Shown: one piece after another, positions 1 through 8,098 of the stretch | Numbering within the stretch: position 1 is the first letter of the stretch | Layout: each line of letters begins with the position of its first letter | From: Planctomycetota bacterium | Lineage (GTDB): Bacteria; Planctomycetota; Uabimicrobiia; Uabimicrobiales; Uabimicrobiaceae | DNA length: 64,000 nt | Reading direction: 5' to 3' | Assembly: GCA_029260735.1 (NCBI GenBank) | Contig: JAJDCR010000044.1 | Location: 28,028 to 92,027 of the forward strand | The notes under the pieces: model-generated | The model's input: only the letters and a program-made list of their open reading frames with translations | Told to the model about the DNA's origin: nothing | The model's database searches: none | Translations under genes and position numbers: made by a program

Positions 1-3000
1 TTGCTAACTTTAGCTTTTTCTCGATCGAACAAATAAATCAAGCCATTTGCTCCAGAAATAGCGATAAATTTATTATCTGGACTAAAACTACAACCGCGAA
101 ATACGCTCTCATTGCGTCCTCGGAGCGCGCCGGGTATTGGCTGGTAAAGCAAAATATTCTGAGAAGTTTTATTGGCAATGTCACAAAGGGCCACTCGGCC
201 ACTTGCGGTAACAGCTACTTGAGTACTGTCCGAGCTAAAAACGCATTTTTCTCCCTCATTTTGATAAATTTGAACAGAAGGAGAGAGAACCTGCTGGACA
301 TTTTCTGGTGTTAAATTTTCAGGAATCTCCCAAATCAATAAACTATCTTTTGTATCTGGATCGGTGTCTAGTATAGCAGCAACTTTTTTCCCATCCGGAC
401 TATAATCGCAACGTAGAATAGTTCGATCCAAGGGAGAAAAAAACTCTGCTACGAGTTTTTGGGTAGCGACTTCATACAAGCTAGCATTTTTTTCTGTGGA
501 GACAATGAACAAATACTTCCCATCGGGACTAAAAGCGCAATCTCGATTTGTCGGAATAAGGCCATTTCTGATGGGATTTAGGGCCTTATTATTGACAAGA
601 TCCCATAGTTCAACAGAGTTTGTGATATAACGCATAATAGCTAGTTTTTTTCCATCCGGGCTAAACTTCAGCTGAGTGACAGGACTAGTCCCCTTCGATA
701 AAACGTAAGGATTTTCTTTTCTGTCTACTTGCCAAAACTTAAGGGAAGCCAGGTTATTTTTATCACTATCGTGATGCCCTGTCACAATAGTACGCCCGTC
801 AGGACTAAGGGTCACGCATTCAATGGCATTATCGTTTTCATCCTGATTGATTCTTCCGGTGCTTCCAAAAAACTTCCTTTCTATTTTGCCCGTTTCTACA
901 TTCCAAAGAATGATTCGGTTATCGTTTCCCACAGAAATAAGTTTATTGCCATCGGGAGTAAAAACACAGTCTGTTACTTCCCTACTGTGGCCTCGAAGAA
1001 TCTCACGAACTTTACCGTTTACGGAATTCCACAAAATAATGGTTTTATCATGGCTCGTTGTGGCAATGGTTTTGTCATCCCCTGGGCGAAAAGCACAGCT
1101 AGTAATTTTTGCTTTATGGCCAGACAAAACCTTCCAAACACTCAGTAATCCTGTTTGCCATAAAAAGAGTTTTTCGTTTACGGAGGTAGCCAATAGTTTT
1201 CCATTAGAATTGTAAGCACAGTGATGCATACTTAGAAACCGCCGAACACTTTCCTCTTTTTCTCCTGTTTTTGTATTACGAAAAATAAGAAACTCGTCTT
1301 CGGCTTGCTCCTCTAAGCCTGCTTTTCTATTTCTAGGCGCAATGACATTGCGAAAACTCGTAGCAATTTTATCTTCCTTGGGATGAAAGGCGAGTCCTTC
1401 TAAAAAATGACGATGGGTTGCTCGGACAATGTACTTTTGCTCGGGTAAGCTCCACAAAGAAAAATGTCTTCTTCCTCCGAAAGCTAAAGTTTCTCCATCA
1501 GGACTAAAAGAACAAGTGCTCAAAAGAACTTCTTCTTCGATAACAGAAGTGAAAATCTTTTCAATCCTAGGTTTTGTAGATAAATCCCAAAGAACAGCTT
1601 TTGTTGTATCCCAATTACCTCCTACGCTAATAAGATACTTAGCATCGGGACTAAAAGCACTATGGGAAACTTTGTGAGAGTGTCCTTTCAAGGTCAAAAA
1701 CTCATCGTGAGAAACAGATCTAAGCCAATGCCATTCCCATCCTCGATGTTGCGGTAAACAACGCTCTAATAAATGATCCACTTCTGCGCTAGCTTCTTCT
1801 TCGGAAAATTTTTGGGCAAGAGTAATGTTCGCTTGGTAGACGCTTTGGTCGGCAATATTTTTTGCTCCAATAGCGTTTTCTTTCTCTTCTTTTAACTGTT
1901 GGTTGATTTTGATAAAGTCTTCGTTCGCCTGATTTAGCTCTTCATTCACTCGCACAAAATCGTCATTTTTCTGCTTGAACTCTAAATTTACCCTACCTAG
2001 TTTCTGGTTTGCGGTGTACTGCAAATAAATTGTTCCAGTGACACTAATGTTTAGAATAAGAAAGAAAAATAAACTGATCACAGCTAGAGTTTTATTACGG
2101 GAGATCAACTTTTGAAAGTAAGTCCATCGAGTAGGCGGTTTTGCCAAAATGGGACGTTCCTGCAAAAAATTATCCAAGTCGCGAGCAAAAAACTTTGCTT
2201 TAAGGTACCTTTTCCCAGGTGATTTCTCTAGGGATTTTAAGCAAATAGCTTCTAGCTCAGGGGGAATGTCTGGGTTCAAATCGCATGGTGCGATAGGGTC
2301 ACGAGTGACAACTTGATGGATAATATTAAAAACATTGTCTCCTTGAAAAGGAGAGGTTTTTGTTAAAACTTCATACAATGTTGCTCCCAAAGAGTAAACG
2401 TCGCTCCGGGCATCTACCTTTTTCCCTTCGGCTTGCTCAGGAGACATATAAGCGGGAGTTCCCATTACTTCTCCTGTTCGACTAAGGTCAGAATTCTCTA
2501 CTTTCGCTAAGCCAAAGTCCATTAAACGGGGCTCTCCCCTTTGGTCTATCATAATGTTGGAAGGCTTTATGTCGCGATGGAGTATTCCATTTTTATGAAC
2601 CTCTTCTAAAGCCAAAGCCGCTTTTAGGATAATTTGAGCCGCTTCTTTAGGAGAAACTTTCCCTGATCTTGCCCGACTAGAGAGAATGTCTCCCTCAATA
2701 TATTCCATGATGAAGTAGTTCTGAGGCTCTTCTCCAATTTCATAGACTTTAATGATATTAGGGTGCTCTAACTGAGCCATAGAGCGAGCTTCGATCATAA
2801 AGCGTTTAATTTGTTTTTCGCTAACTTCGGCACTAGTCAAAATTACTTTTATAGCGACGGTTCGGTTAAGCTTAGGATCATAAGCCTTGTAGACTTTCCC
2901 CATTCCTCCTTGGCCTATTTCTTCTAAAACTTCGTAATGACCAAAGTTAAAATTTTCTTCCTTTTCTTTTTTTTGTTCGGTCATATCATTTAGTTGATCG

Positions 3001-3476
3001 CTAGTCTCTAAAAATTGAGTCTCCATCGCTCCACTAGCAGCATTCCCGGAATAATTTTCTAAAACATTAGATTGAGAGGGAAACAAAAGTCGTACCACTT
3101 CATAGTCTTCTTTGGTAAAAACATTTTGTTGATAATAGTGTTCAATGCTACTGTTTAAAAAAGTGGGAGTAATCTCAGGAGACCAATGGTTCCAAGCAAC
3201 AACACCTCGGCCTTCCCGCAAATCAGCAACGTTTTCTCTTAAGATATTTTGACATTCCTGAGGAGATAGGTAGCCAAGGTTTTGTATTCCCAATAAAATT
3301 AGATATTTGGCATAAAGAAAGCGTAGATTGTTGATTTGCTCGGGGGTAAGTATCTTTTGATCACAAGCGTATTGATCAAAAGGAAGGGAAAGGGCTTTTA
3401 AAAAGGCAGAATTCTCTGCAGAAATGTAGTTCAGACGCTGAGCAAAATACATTAGCCAATAGTTTCGATCTTCCAT
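1..3476 (-). CDS. Ser/Thr protein kinase with WD40 propeller (3' end off window)
   Basis: Partial gene: the frame opens at ATG 3476 and is still open at base 1, so the C-terminus lies outside the window. An N-terminal region of about 170 residues resembles nothing I know. A Hanks-type kinase domain follows at about 175-440, with glycine loop GQGGMGKVY, catalytic HRDIKPSN, DFGLAK and GTPAYMSPEQ. A single membrane helix lies at about 462-482, then a coiled-coil stretch rich in Asn, Glu and Lys. From about residue 580 to the edge there are many WD40-type blades, each marked by an F(S/K)PDxK motif. This is the planctomycete layout of a cytoplasmic kinase joined through a membrane helix to a repeat sensor, presumably outside the cytoplasmic membrane. 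The target is unknown. It is divergent from the PEP-CTERM gene at 3727. Confidence 0.9.
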   Translation of the reverse strand, partial: MEDRNYWLMYFAQRLNYISAENSAFLKALSLPFDQYACDQKILTPEQINNLRFLYAKYLILLGIQNLGYLSPQECQNILRENVADLREGRGVVAWNHWSPEITPTFLNSSIEHYYQQNVFTKEDYEVVRLLFPSQSNVLENYSGNAASGAMETQFLETSDQLNDMTEQKKEKEENFNFGHYEVLEEIGQGGMGKVYKAYDPKLNRTVAIKVILTSAEVSEKQIKRFMIEARSMAQLEHPNIIKVYEIGEEPQNYFIMEYIEGDILSSRARSGKVSPKEAAQIILKAALALEEVHKNGILHRDIKPSNIMIDQRGEPRLMDFGLAKVENSDLSRTGEVMGTPAYMSPEQAEGKKVDARSDVYSLGATLYEVLTKTSPFQGDNVFNIIHQVVTRDPIAPCDLNPDIPPELEAICLKSLEKSPGKRYLKAKFFARDLDNFLQERPILAKPPTRWTYFQKLISRNKTLAVISLFFFLILNISVTGTIYLQYTANQKLGRVNLEFKQKNDDFVRVNEELNQANEDFIKINQQLKEEKENAIGAKNIADQSVYQANITLAQKFSEEEASAEVDHLLERCLPQHRGWEWHWLRSVSHDEFLTLKGHSHKVSHSAFSPDAKYLISVGGNWDTTKAVLWDLSTKPRIEKIFTSVIEEEVLLSTCSFSPDGETLAFGGRRHFSLWSLPEQKYIVRATHRHFLEGLAFHPKEDKIATSFRNVIAPRNRKAGLEEQAEDEFLIFRNTKTGEKEESVRRFLSMHHCAYNSNGKLLATSVNEKLFLWQTGLLSVWKVLSGHKAKITSCAFRPGDDKTIATTSHDKTIILWNSVNGKVREILRGHSREVTDCVFTPDGNKLISVGNDNRIILWNVETGKIERKFFGSTGRINQDENDNAIECVTLSPDGRTIVTGHHDSDKNNLASLKFWQVDRKENPYVLSKGTSPVTQLKFSPDGKKLAIMRYITNSVELWDLVNNKALNPIRNGLIPTNRDCAFSPDGKYLFIVSTEKNASLYEVATQKLVAEFFSPLDRTILRCDYSPDGKKVAAILDTDPDTKDSLLIWEIPENLTPENVQQVLSPSVQIYQNEGEKCVFSSDSTQVAVTASGRVALCDIANKTSQNILLYQPIPGALRGRNESVFRGCSFSPDNKFIAISGANGLIYLFDREKAKVS

Positions 3477-3726
3477 AAAAACTCAACATCTCCAAGAAAG
3501 GGAAAACTTTTTCTCTAAGATCCTTTGTTTATAAGCTTCTAGCTTATCACAAAATCCCTTTCATGAACAGTAGTAACTCTTAATTTTCCAAGAAAAATTT
3601 GCCACAAACCAGAAGAACCGCTAATGGCTAACTAAACAAGAATTTATTAGCTTTTAGTAGAGAATACTAGTAAAATTTAACCGTCTCTTTACAAACCTTT
3701 CTAACATTTTACTTAAGGAAGCTACT

Positions 3727-4443
3727 ATGAAGTTTCACTTGTATATCGCTATAGCATTTACAATTTCTTTTTCTTGCATTAGTGTTCAGGCTTACACAAT
3801 TACAGCTTTTGATGCGGCTAACTTTTTTTCTCCTGGCTCTGCTCCTACTCCAGGGCAAACAGCCAACTTAGATAACACTGTCGGAATCAATGATTTCATT
3901 ATTGAAGACTTTGAGGATAATAACTTAATCAATGGTCTTTCTATGAGTTTAGCTGTTGCAGGAACTCAAGTCGACCCAGCACCTCCTTCTACTTTTGCAA
4001 ACACAAACAAAGTTGCCGCGATTTGGGACGGAACCCGATCATTGGTCGCTTCTGTTGGTGGTGAAGGAGAAGGTGATTTCGGAGCAGTTCCTGGTGACTT
4101 TGATGCTGTTTTTCGCTACTCACCGGGGGCAAATTCTTTTTCGATAGGGGTGGGAGATATCAATCAAGATATCAGACTAGTTGTCAATGGTACTGATGAT
4201 TTAGGAATAGTTCGAGACCTTCCTGGTTATAATATTACTTTTGATGACGGCCGAGACGCTTATCTTCTTATCAATGTATCCCTTGGAGATGCTCCTATCA
4301 CAGAGGTTCGATTTGTTGGTACGCCCTCAGGAGACGGAGTTTTTTTTGATCACCTTGCTGTTGATCGAGTAGTTCCTGAGCCAAGTAGCTGCATTTTGAT
4401 GCTTTTAGCTATATTTGCCAGTGCTTTTGGACGAAAAAGATAA
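3727..4443 (+). CDS. PEP-CTERM domain secreted protein
   Basis: A 238-residue protein preceded by an AAGGAAG ribosome site 5 bases before ATG. Residues 1-22 are a signal peptide ending near VQA. The body is rich in Asp, Gly and Asn, has no cysteine after the signal region, and looks like a secreted beta-rich domain; its function is not recognised. The C-terminus has the full PEP-CTERM sorting signal: VPEPSS, a hydrophobic helix, then the basic end GRKR. In this system the signal is recognised by an exosortase, which processes the protein at the membrane for export into the exopolysaccharide layer. No exosortase gene is in the window. It is one of three PEP-CTERM genes here. Confidence 0.85.
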   Translation: MKFHLYIAIAFTISFSCISVQAYTITAFDAANFFSPGSAPTPGQTANLDNTVGINDFIIEDFEDNNLINGLSMSLAVAGTQVDPAPPSTFANTNKVAAIWDGTRSLVASVGGEGEGDFGAVPGDFDAVFRYSPGANSFSIGVGDINQDIRLVVNGTDDLGIVRDLPGYNITFDDGRDAYLLINVSLGDAPITEVRFVGTPSGDGVFFDHLAVDRVVPEPSSCILMLLAIFASAFGRKR

Positions 4444-4546
4444 ATATTTTATACGACTAGCACATCCTAATCAAAAAAACATATTTTTTCTGTGATCAAA
4501 GCTCGAAAAACTATTGCAATCCTCAAAAGATTTTCCTACAATAAAA

Positions 4547-4597
4547 GATAAAAGCATGCGATTTACTTTTATAGCCTAAAATAGGATAAAAGCATGC
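4547..4597. repeat. 13-bp direct repeat upstream of the Rieske gene
   Basis: GATAAAAGCATGC occurs exactly twice, at 4547-4559 and 4585-4597, 38 bp apart, in the 193-bp gap between the PEP-CTERM gene and the Rieske gene. The core GCATGC is itself palindromic. The position and spacing (close to four helical turns) suit a regulator-binding pair controlling the electron-transfer cluster, but this is inference; no known regulator is recognised. Confidence 0.4.
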
Positions 4598-4636
4598 CTT
4601 ATTTTATGTCTCACAACATTTAGGATGTAGCAAATT

Positions 4637-5188
4637 ATGGATGAAAAGGTTTCTTCTGAAAACCAAGATAAAAGAAATCAACGTCGGAACTTTCTAAGTA
4701 CCGCTTTAATGGGACTGGGACTAGCCGCCAGTTACGGCACATTGGCCACAATGGCAGGGCGCTTTCTTTATCCGGCTAAACCAACCCCTAAACAATGGGC
4801 CTTTGTTGCTGTGGCTCGGAGCATCCCCGTGGGCTCATCTCTCTCTTACCAAACACCCAAGGGAGAGAAAGTTGCCATTACCCGGCACAGAGACAAGGGA
4901 CTAGTGGATGATTTTATTGCTCTATCAAGTACCTGCCCTCACTTGGGCTGCCAAGTCCATTGGGAGTCACAAAACAGTCGTTTTTTTTGTCCTTGCCACA
5001 ACGGGACTTTTGATCAATTTGGAAAGGGAACCGGAGGGCCGCCTAAAGACTCACAAATGTCTCTCCCTCAATACCCTTTAAAAATAGAAAAAGGAATGCT
5101 TTTTATTGAGGTAGCCGCTTCTCTTTCGTGGATAAAAACGAACAAGAAACCTTCTTCAGTTTCCTTTGATGATGCAAGGAGAGTTTAA
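4637..5188 (+). CDS. petC: Rieske [2Fe-2S] protein of a cytochrome bc/b6f-type complex
   Basis: A 183-residue Rieske protein, the high-potential iron-sulfur subunit that takes one electron from quinol at the Qo site. The cluster ligands are clear: C100-P-H102-L-G-C105 and C118-P-C120-H121; C105 and C120 would form the usual disulfide. Near the N-terminus a twin-arginine motif (RRNFL, about residues 16-20) precedes a hydrophobic helix, as in Rieske proteins that are exported by Tat and stay anchored. The gene overlaps the next start by one base (TAATG), so translation with cytochrome b is coupled. petC or qcrA would both be acceptable names. Upstream there is a pair of 13-bp repeats. Confidence 0.93.
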   Translation: MDEKVSSENQDKRNQRRNFLSTALMGLGLAASYGTLATMAGRFLYPAKPTPKQWAFVAVARSIPVGSSLSYQTPKGEKVAITRHRDKGLVDDFIALSSTCPHLGCQVHWESQNSRFFCPCHNGTFDQFGKGTGGPPKDSQMSLPQYPLKIEKGMLFIEVAASLSWIKTNKKPSSVSFDDARRV

Positions 5189-6234
5189 TGCCACTTATGA
5201 AATGGTTTCAAGAACGGATTCCTATTTCTGGGGAAAGTATTCGTGAGTTAACCAACGAACCCGTCCCTAACCATCTCAAAAAATGGTGGTTTTGTTTAGG
5301 AGGAACTCCCGCTTATCTTTTCTTAGTTCAGATAGTAACGGGAATTTTATTGGCAATTTACTACGAGTCGTCTACTCGTACAGCCCATGAGTCCATTCGG
5401 TATATAACAGAAGAGGTCTCTTTTGGTTGGTACTTACGTAGTCTTCATAAGTGGGCTGCTACTTTAATGATAGCAGCGGTCATCCTCCACCAAATGCGAG
5501 TTTATTTCACGGCATCTTACCGCAAACCCAGAGAACTCAACTGGATGATAGGGATGTGCTTACTGGCATGTACGCTAGGAGCCGGCTTCACCGGCTATAG
5601 CTTAGTCTATGAACAACTCAGCTATTGGGGGGCAACCGTCGGAGCAAATATCGCAGAGACTGTTCCTATTGTAGGAACTTTTTTCAAAAAAATGCTCTTA
5701 GCAGGAGACGTTTATAACGACAAAACCCTCCCGCGCTTTTATATTTTACACGCAGCCATCATTCCTGTGACGATGATCTTACTCATTATGGTTCATATTG
5801 CCTTCATTCGAATGCAAGGAGTGACTAAAATTCACTTTGCCGACGAAAAAGAAGGCGAAGCAAAGGAATTCAATTTTTTCCCTGACCATCTTCTCACAGA
5901 AATTATCATGGGTTTAGTTTTGATGGTTATTTTAAGCGCTTTAGCAACTGTTTTTCCAGCAACGATGGGTCCAAAAGCTAACCCATTGGTTACCCCTGAA
6001 GTGATTAAGCCAGAATGGTTTTTTTATGTTTTCTTCCGTTGGCTGAAACTCTTCTCCGGAACTGTCGCCGTTCTAAGTAGTGGCTTCATTGTCTTTGTCA
6101 TGTTCGCTTGGCCTTTTATAGACAAATGGCTAGTCAAGAAAACAAAGTCGGAAGACACTCATGTTTGGATCGGAATACTGGGAGTTTTAGCAATTGTCGG
6201 ATTCACAATTTGGGAAGCCGCTGTAAAACATTAG
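5188..6234 (+). CDS. petB: Cytochrome b, b6/subunit IV fused type
   Basis: A 348-residue membrane subunit of a quinol-oxidising complex. The b-heme ligands are H87/H101 and H188/H203. The second pair is separated by 14 residues, as in cytochrome b6, rather than the 13 of mitochondrial-type cytochrome b. C36 in FCLGG sits where cytochrome b6 carries the cysteine that binds the extra heme cn (ci). The C-terminal part has three helices, like subunit IV, and the Qo-site motif appears as PEWFF instead of PEWY. Overall it equals cytochrome b6 plus subunit IV in one chain (4+3 helices). It starts on the stop codon of the Rieske gene. A qcrB name would also fit. Confidence 0.93.
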   Translation: MPLMKWFQERIPISGESIRELTNEPVPNHLKKWWFCLGGTPAYLFLVQIVTGILLAIYYESSTRTAHESIRYITEEVSFGWYLRSLHKWAATLMIAAVILHQMRVYFTASYRKPRELNWMIGMCLLACTLGAGFTGYSLVYEQLSYWGATVGANIAETVPIVGTFFKKMLLAGDVYNDKTLPRFYILHAAIIPVTMILLIMVHIAFIRMQGVTKIHFADEKEGEAKEFNFFPDHLLTEIIMGLVLMVILSALATVFPATMGPKANPLVTPEVIKPEWFFYVFFRWLKLFSGTVAVLSSGFIVFVMFAWPFIDKWLVKKTKSEDTHVWIGILGVLAIVGFTIWEAAVKH

Positions 6235-6298
6235 GAAATGAAAATCTACTTTTACGTGGGTAACCCACTTAGATAATGCATACATTAATAGGAATATC

Positions 6299-7888
6299 AT
6301 GACAAACGAAACAAAAAAGATGATTATTGCAGGACTAGGAGGAATATTTCTCCTTTCTCTTGTTTTTGTTCAATGGATGGAAGTCATTCGAAAAAAAGAA
6401 GAAGCGGGCTTGAGTGACACTCATATTTCTATCCCGGCAGCTTCTTTAGACTGTGTTGAGTGCCACGCAGAATCTTCTCCTGCCATTGTTGCCCACTGGA
6501 AGGGAAGCACTCACGCTAAAAAAGGGGTGGCTTGCGTAGAGTGCCACCAGGCGGAGGAGGGAGATATCGATGGTTTTTCTCACTATGGAGTTCACATTGC
6601 CACTATTGTTACTCCCCGAGATTGCGGAAGATGTCACGCTGAAGTTACTCACGAGTTTGAAGCCAGTCACCATGCTGCTGCTGCTAATATTCTAGCTTCA
6701 CTAGATAACTTTTTAGCAGAAACAGTCGAAGGATCTAGGATTCCCTTTGATCCCCACTCTCCCACTCCAGGGTTTGATTCTAATAAAAAAGTCAATGGAA
6801 TGGCGAGCGTTTCTTCGGGGTGTAAACAATGCCATGGAAGCAAAGTGGCTCTTTTAGCTACAGACGGAAAGATGATTACAGTCGACGATCTGAAGCCCGA
6901 TGCTGATGGAAAACCCACCAATCTAGAAGCCATAGCAAGAGTAAAAAAGGACGAAAACGGAAACCCTTTATTTGATCATAACACTTGGCCAAATACAGGT
7001 ATTGGAAGAATCAACTTGGACGGATCAAAAGGATCGTGCTCTGCTTGTCATAGCCGCCATGATTTCTCTCCGCGCCGTGCTCGTCAGCCAGAAAACTGTG
7101 GTAAATGTCACCTGGGGCCAGATCATCCCCAAAAAGAAATCTACGAAGAGTCTAAACACGGAGTAGCTTACCGAGATCTTCGAGACAAGATGAATCTCGA
7201 TGGAGAAAGTTGGATTTTAGGAAAAGACTACTCCCATGCTCCGACCTGTGCTACTTGCCATATGTCAGGAAACACACGTAACGGAGGAAAGATCACTCAT
7301 GATCCCGGACGGCGAATTTCTTGGACAAATCGTCCTCCTGTGAGCTTGCCTCTAGACACAGACGCAAATGGAAAAATTGTTACAGAAACCGATCCTGTAA
7401 AACGTTTAGCTCTAGTAAAGGACTCTGCTCAAAACAAGCGAAATCGGATGAAAGATGTTTGTCTTCATTGCCATACTCCCAACTACGTAAACTCCTTTTA
7501 CAAGCAGTACGACGACTTGGTTATTCTTTTTAATGAGAAATTTGCTAAACCAGGTAAAAAAATCATGAATAGCCTATGGGAACAAAAACTTATCAGCAAG
7601 CAACAATTTGATGATAAAGTGGAGTGGACTTGGTTCTACCTTTGGCATCATGAAGGACGTAGAGCTCGCCATGGTGCTGCTATGATGGCTCCTGATTACA
7701 CTCATTGGCATGGGATGTATGAAGTGGCAGAGCGCTTCTATATGGAACTCGTTCCCGAAGTGCGAGAAATTATTGAAGAAGCTCGTCATAAAGGAAAGGA
7801 AAAACAAGCAGACGAGGCCGAAAAAGTCCTCAATGCTATTTTAAGTCGCCCCGAACATCAATGGCAAAGTGCAGATAAAGAGAAATAA
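6299..7888 (+). CDS. Octaheme c-type cytochrome, hydroxylamine oxidoreductase (HAO) family
   Basis: A 529-residue protein with an N-terminal membrane anchor or signal (about residues 9-27) and eight CXXCH heme sites between residues about 51 and 392. After the last heme comes a long helical C-terminal part, typical of HAO-type octahemes. The segment CSACHSRH...ENCGKCHLGPDHP...SKHG matches the characteristic fifth/sixth heme region of that family. Near the C-terminus is APDYTHWHGMYE; oxidising HAOs have a crosslinking tyrosine in this general region, but an alignment is needed to say whether this Tyr is it. AGGAA lies 6 bases before ATG. A small hairpin (GTGGG/CCCAC, 6256-6268) lies in the 64-bp gap after cytochrome b. 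The context suggests it is the electron-accepting subunit of the Rieske/b complex, or an attached catalytic module. Confidence 0.88.
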   Translation: MTNETKKMIIAGLGGIFLLSLVFVQWMEVIRKKEEAGLSDTHISIPAASLDCVECHAESSPAIVAHWKGSTHAKKGVACVECHQAEEGDIDGFSHYGVHIATIVTPRDCGRCHAEVTHEFEASHHAAAANILASLDNFLAETVEGSRIPFDPHSPTPGFDSNKKVNGMASVSSGCKQCHGSKVALLATDGKMITVDDLKPDADGKPTNLEAIARVKKDENGNPLFDHNTWPNTGIGRINLDGSKGSCSACHSRHDFSPRRARQPENCGKCHLGPDHPQKEIYEESKHGVAYRDLRDKMNLDGESWILGKDYSHAPTCATCHMSGNTRNGGKITHDPGRRISWTNRPPVSLPLDTDANGKIVTETDPVKRLALVKDSAQNKRNRMKDVCLHCHTPNYVNSFYKQYDDLVILFNEKFAKPGKKIMNSLWEQKLISKQQFDDKVEWTWFYLWHHEGRRARHGAAMMAPDYTHWHGMYEVAERFYMELVPEVREIIEEARHKGKEKQADEAEKVLNAILSRPEHQWQSADKEK

Positions 7889-7904
7889 GAAGAATTATAT
7901 GGGC

Positions 7905-8060
7905 TTTGGCTCGACTACTGTTGAAGTAAGAATATAGAAGGTATTCACTGCAGAGCAGTGGGAGAACGTAGCCAGGGGTTTTAACCCCTGGCTACGTGCC
8001 TTAGTCGCTGCGCGACCATAAACCAAAGAAATTTTTTATTTCAACAGCAGATAAGCCAAA
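7905..8060. repeat. Composite palindromic element, copy A (MITE-like)
   Basis: A 156-bp element filling the gap between two convergent genes. Its ends form an imperfect terminal inverted repeat of about 30 bp (TTTGGCT, five variable bases, then CTGTTGAARTAAGAA; reversed at 8030-8060). Inside are three hairpins: CACTGC/GCAGTG at 7946-7960, a perfect 13-bp stem ACGTAGCCAGGGG with a 6-base loop at 7966-7997, and GTCGC/GCGAC at 8004-8016. The same modules recur at 26142-26372 and 34746-35076. It has no coding capacity, so it is a non-autonomous repeat; it may also act as a bidirectional terminator. Confidence 0.75.
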
Positions 8061-8098
8061 ATCCCTCCAAACCTTAATTTTATCCAGGAGTTTGTCGC

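Noticed and set aside
729..1215. Plus-strand frames of 139 and 122 residues
   Set aside because: They are antisense to WD40 blades of the left kinase, which has an uninterrupted, family-like frame.
6256..6268. Hairpin GTGGG/CCCAC before the octaheme gene as a terminator
   Set aside because: Only 5 bp and without a T-run; too weak to separate the octaheme gene from cytochrome b.
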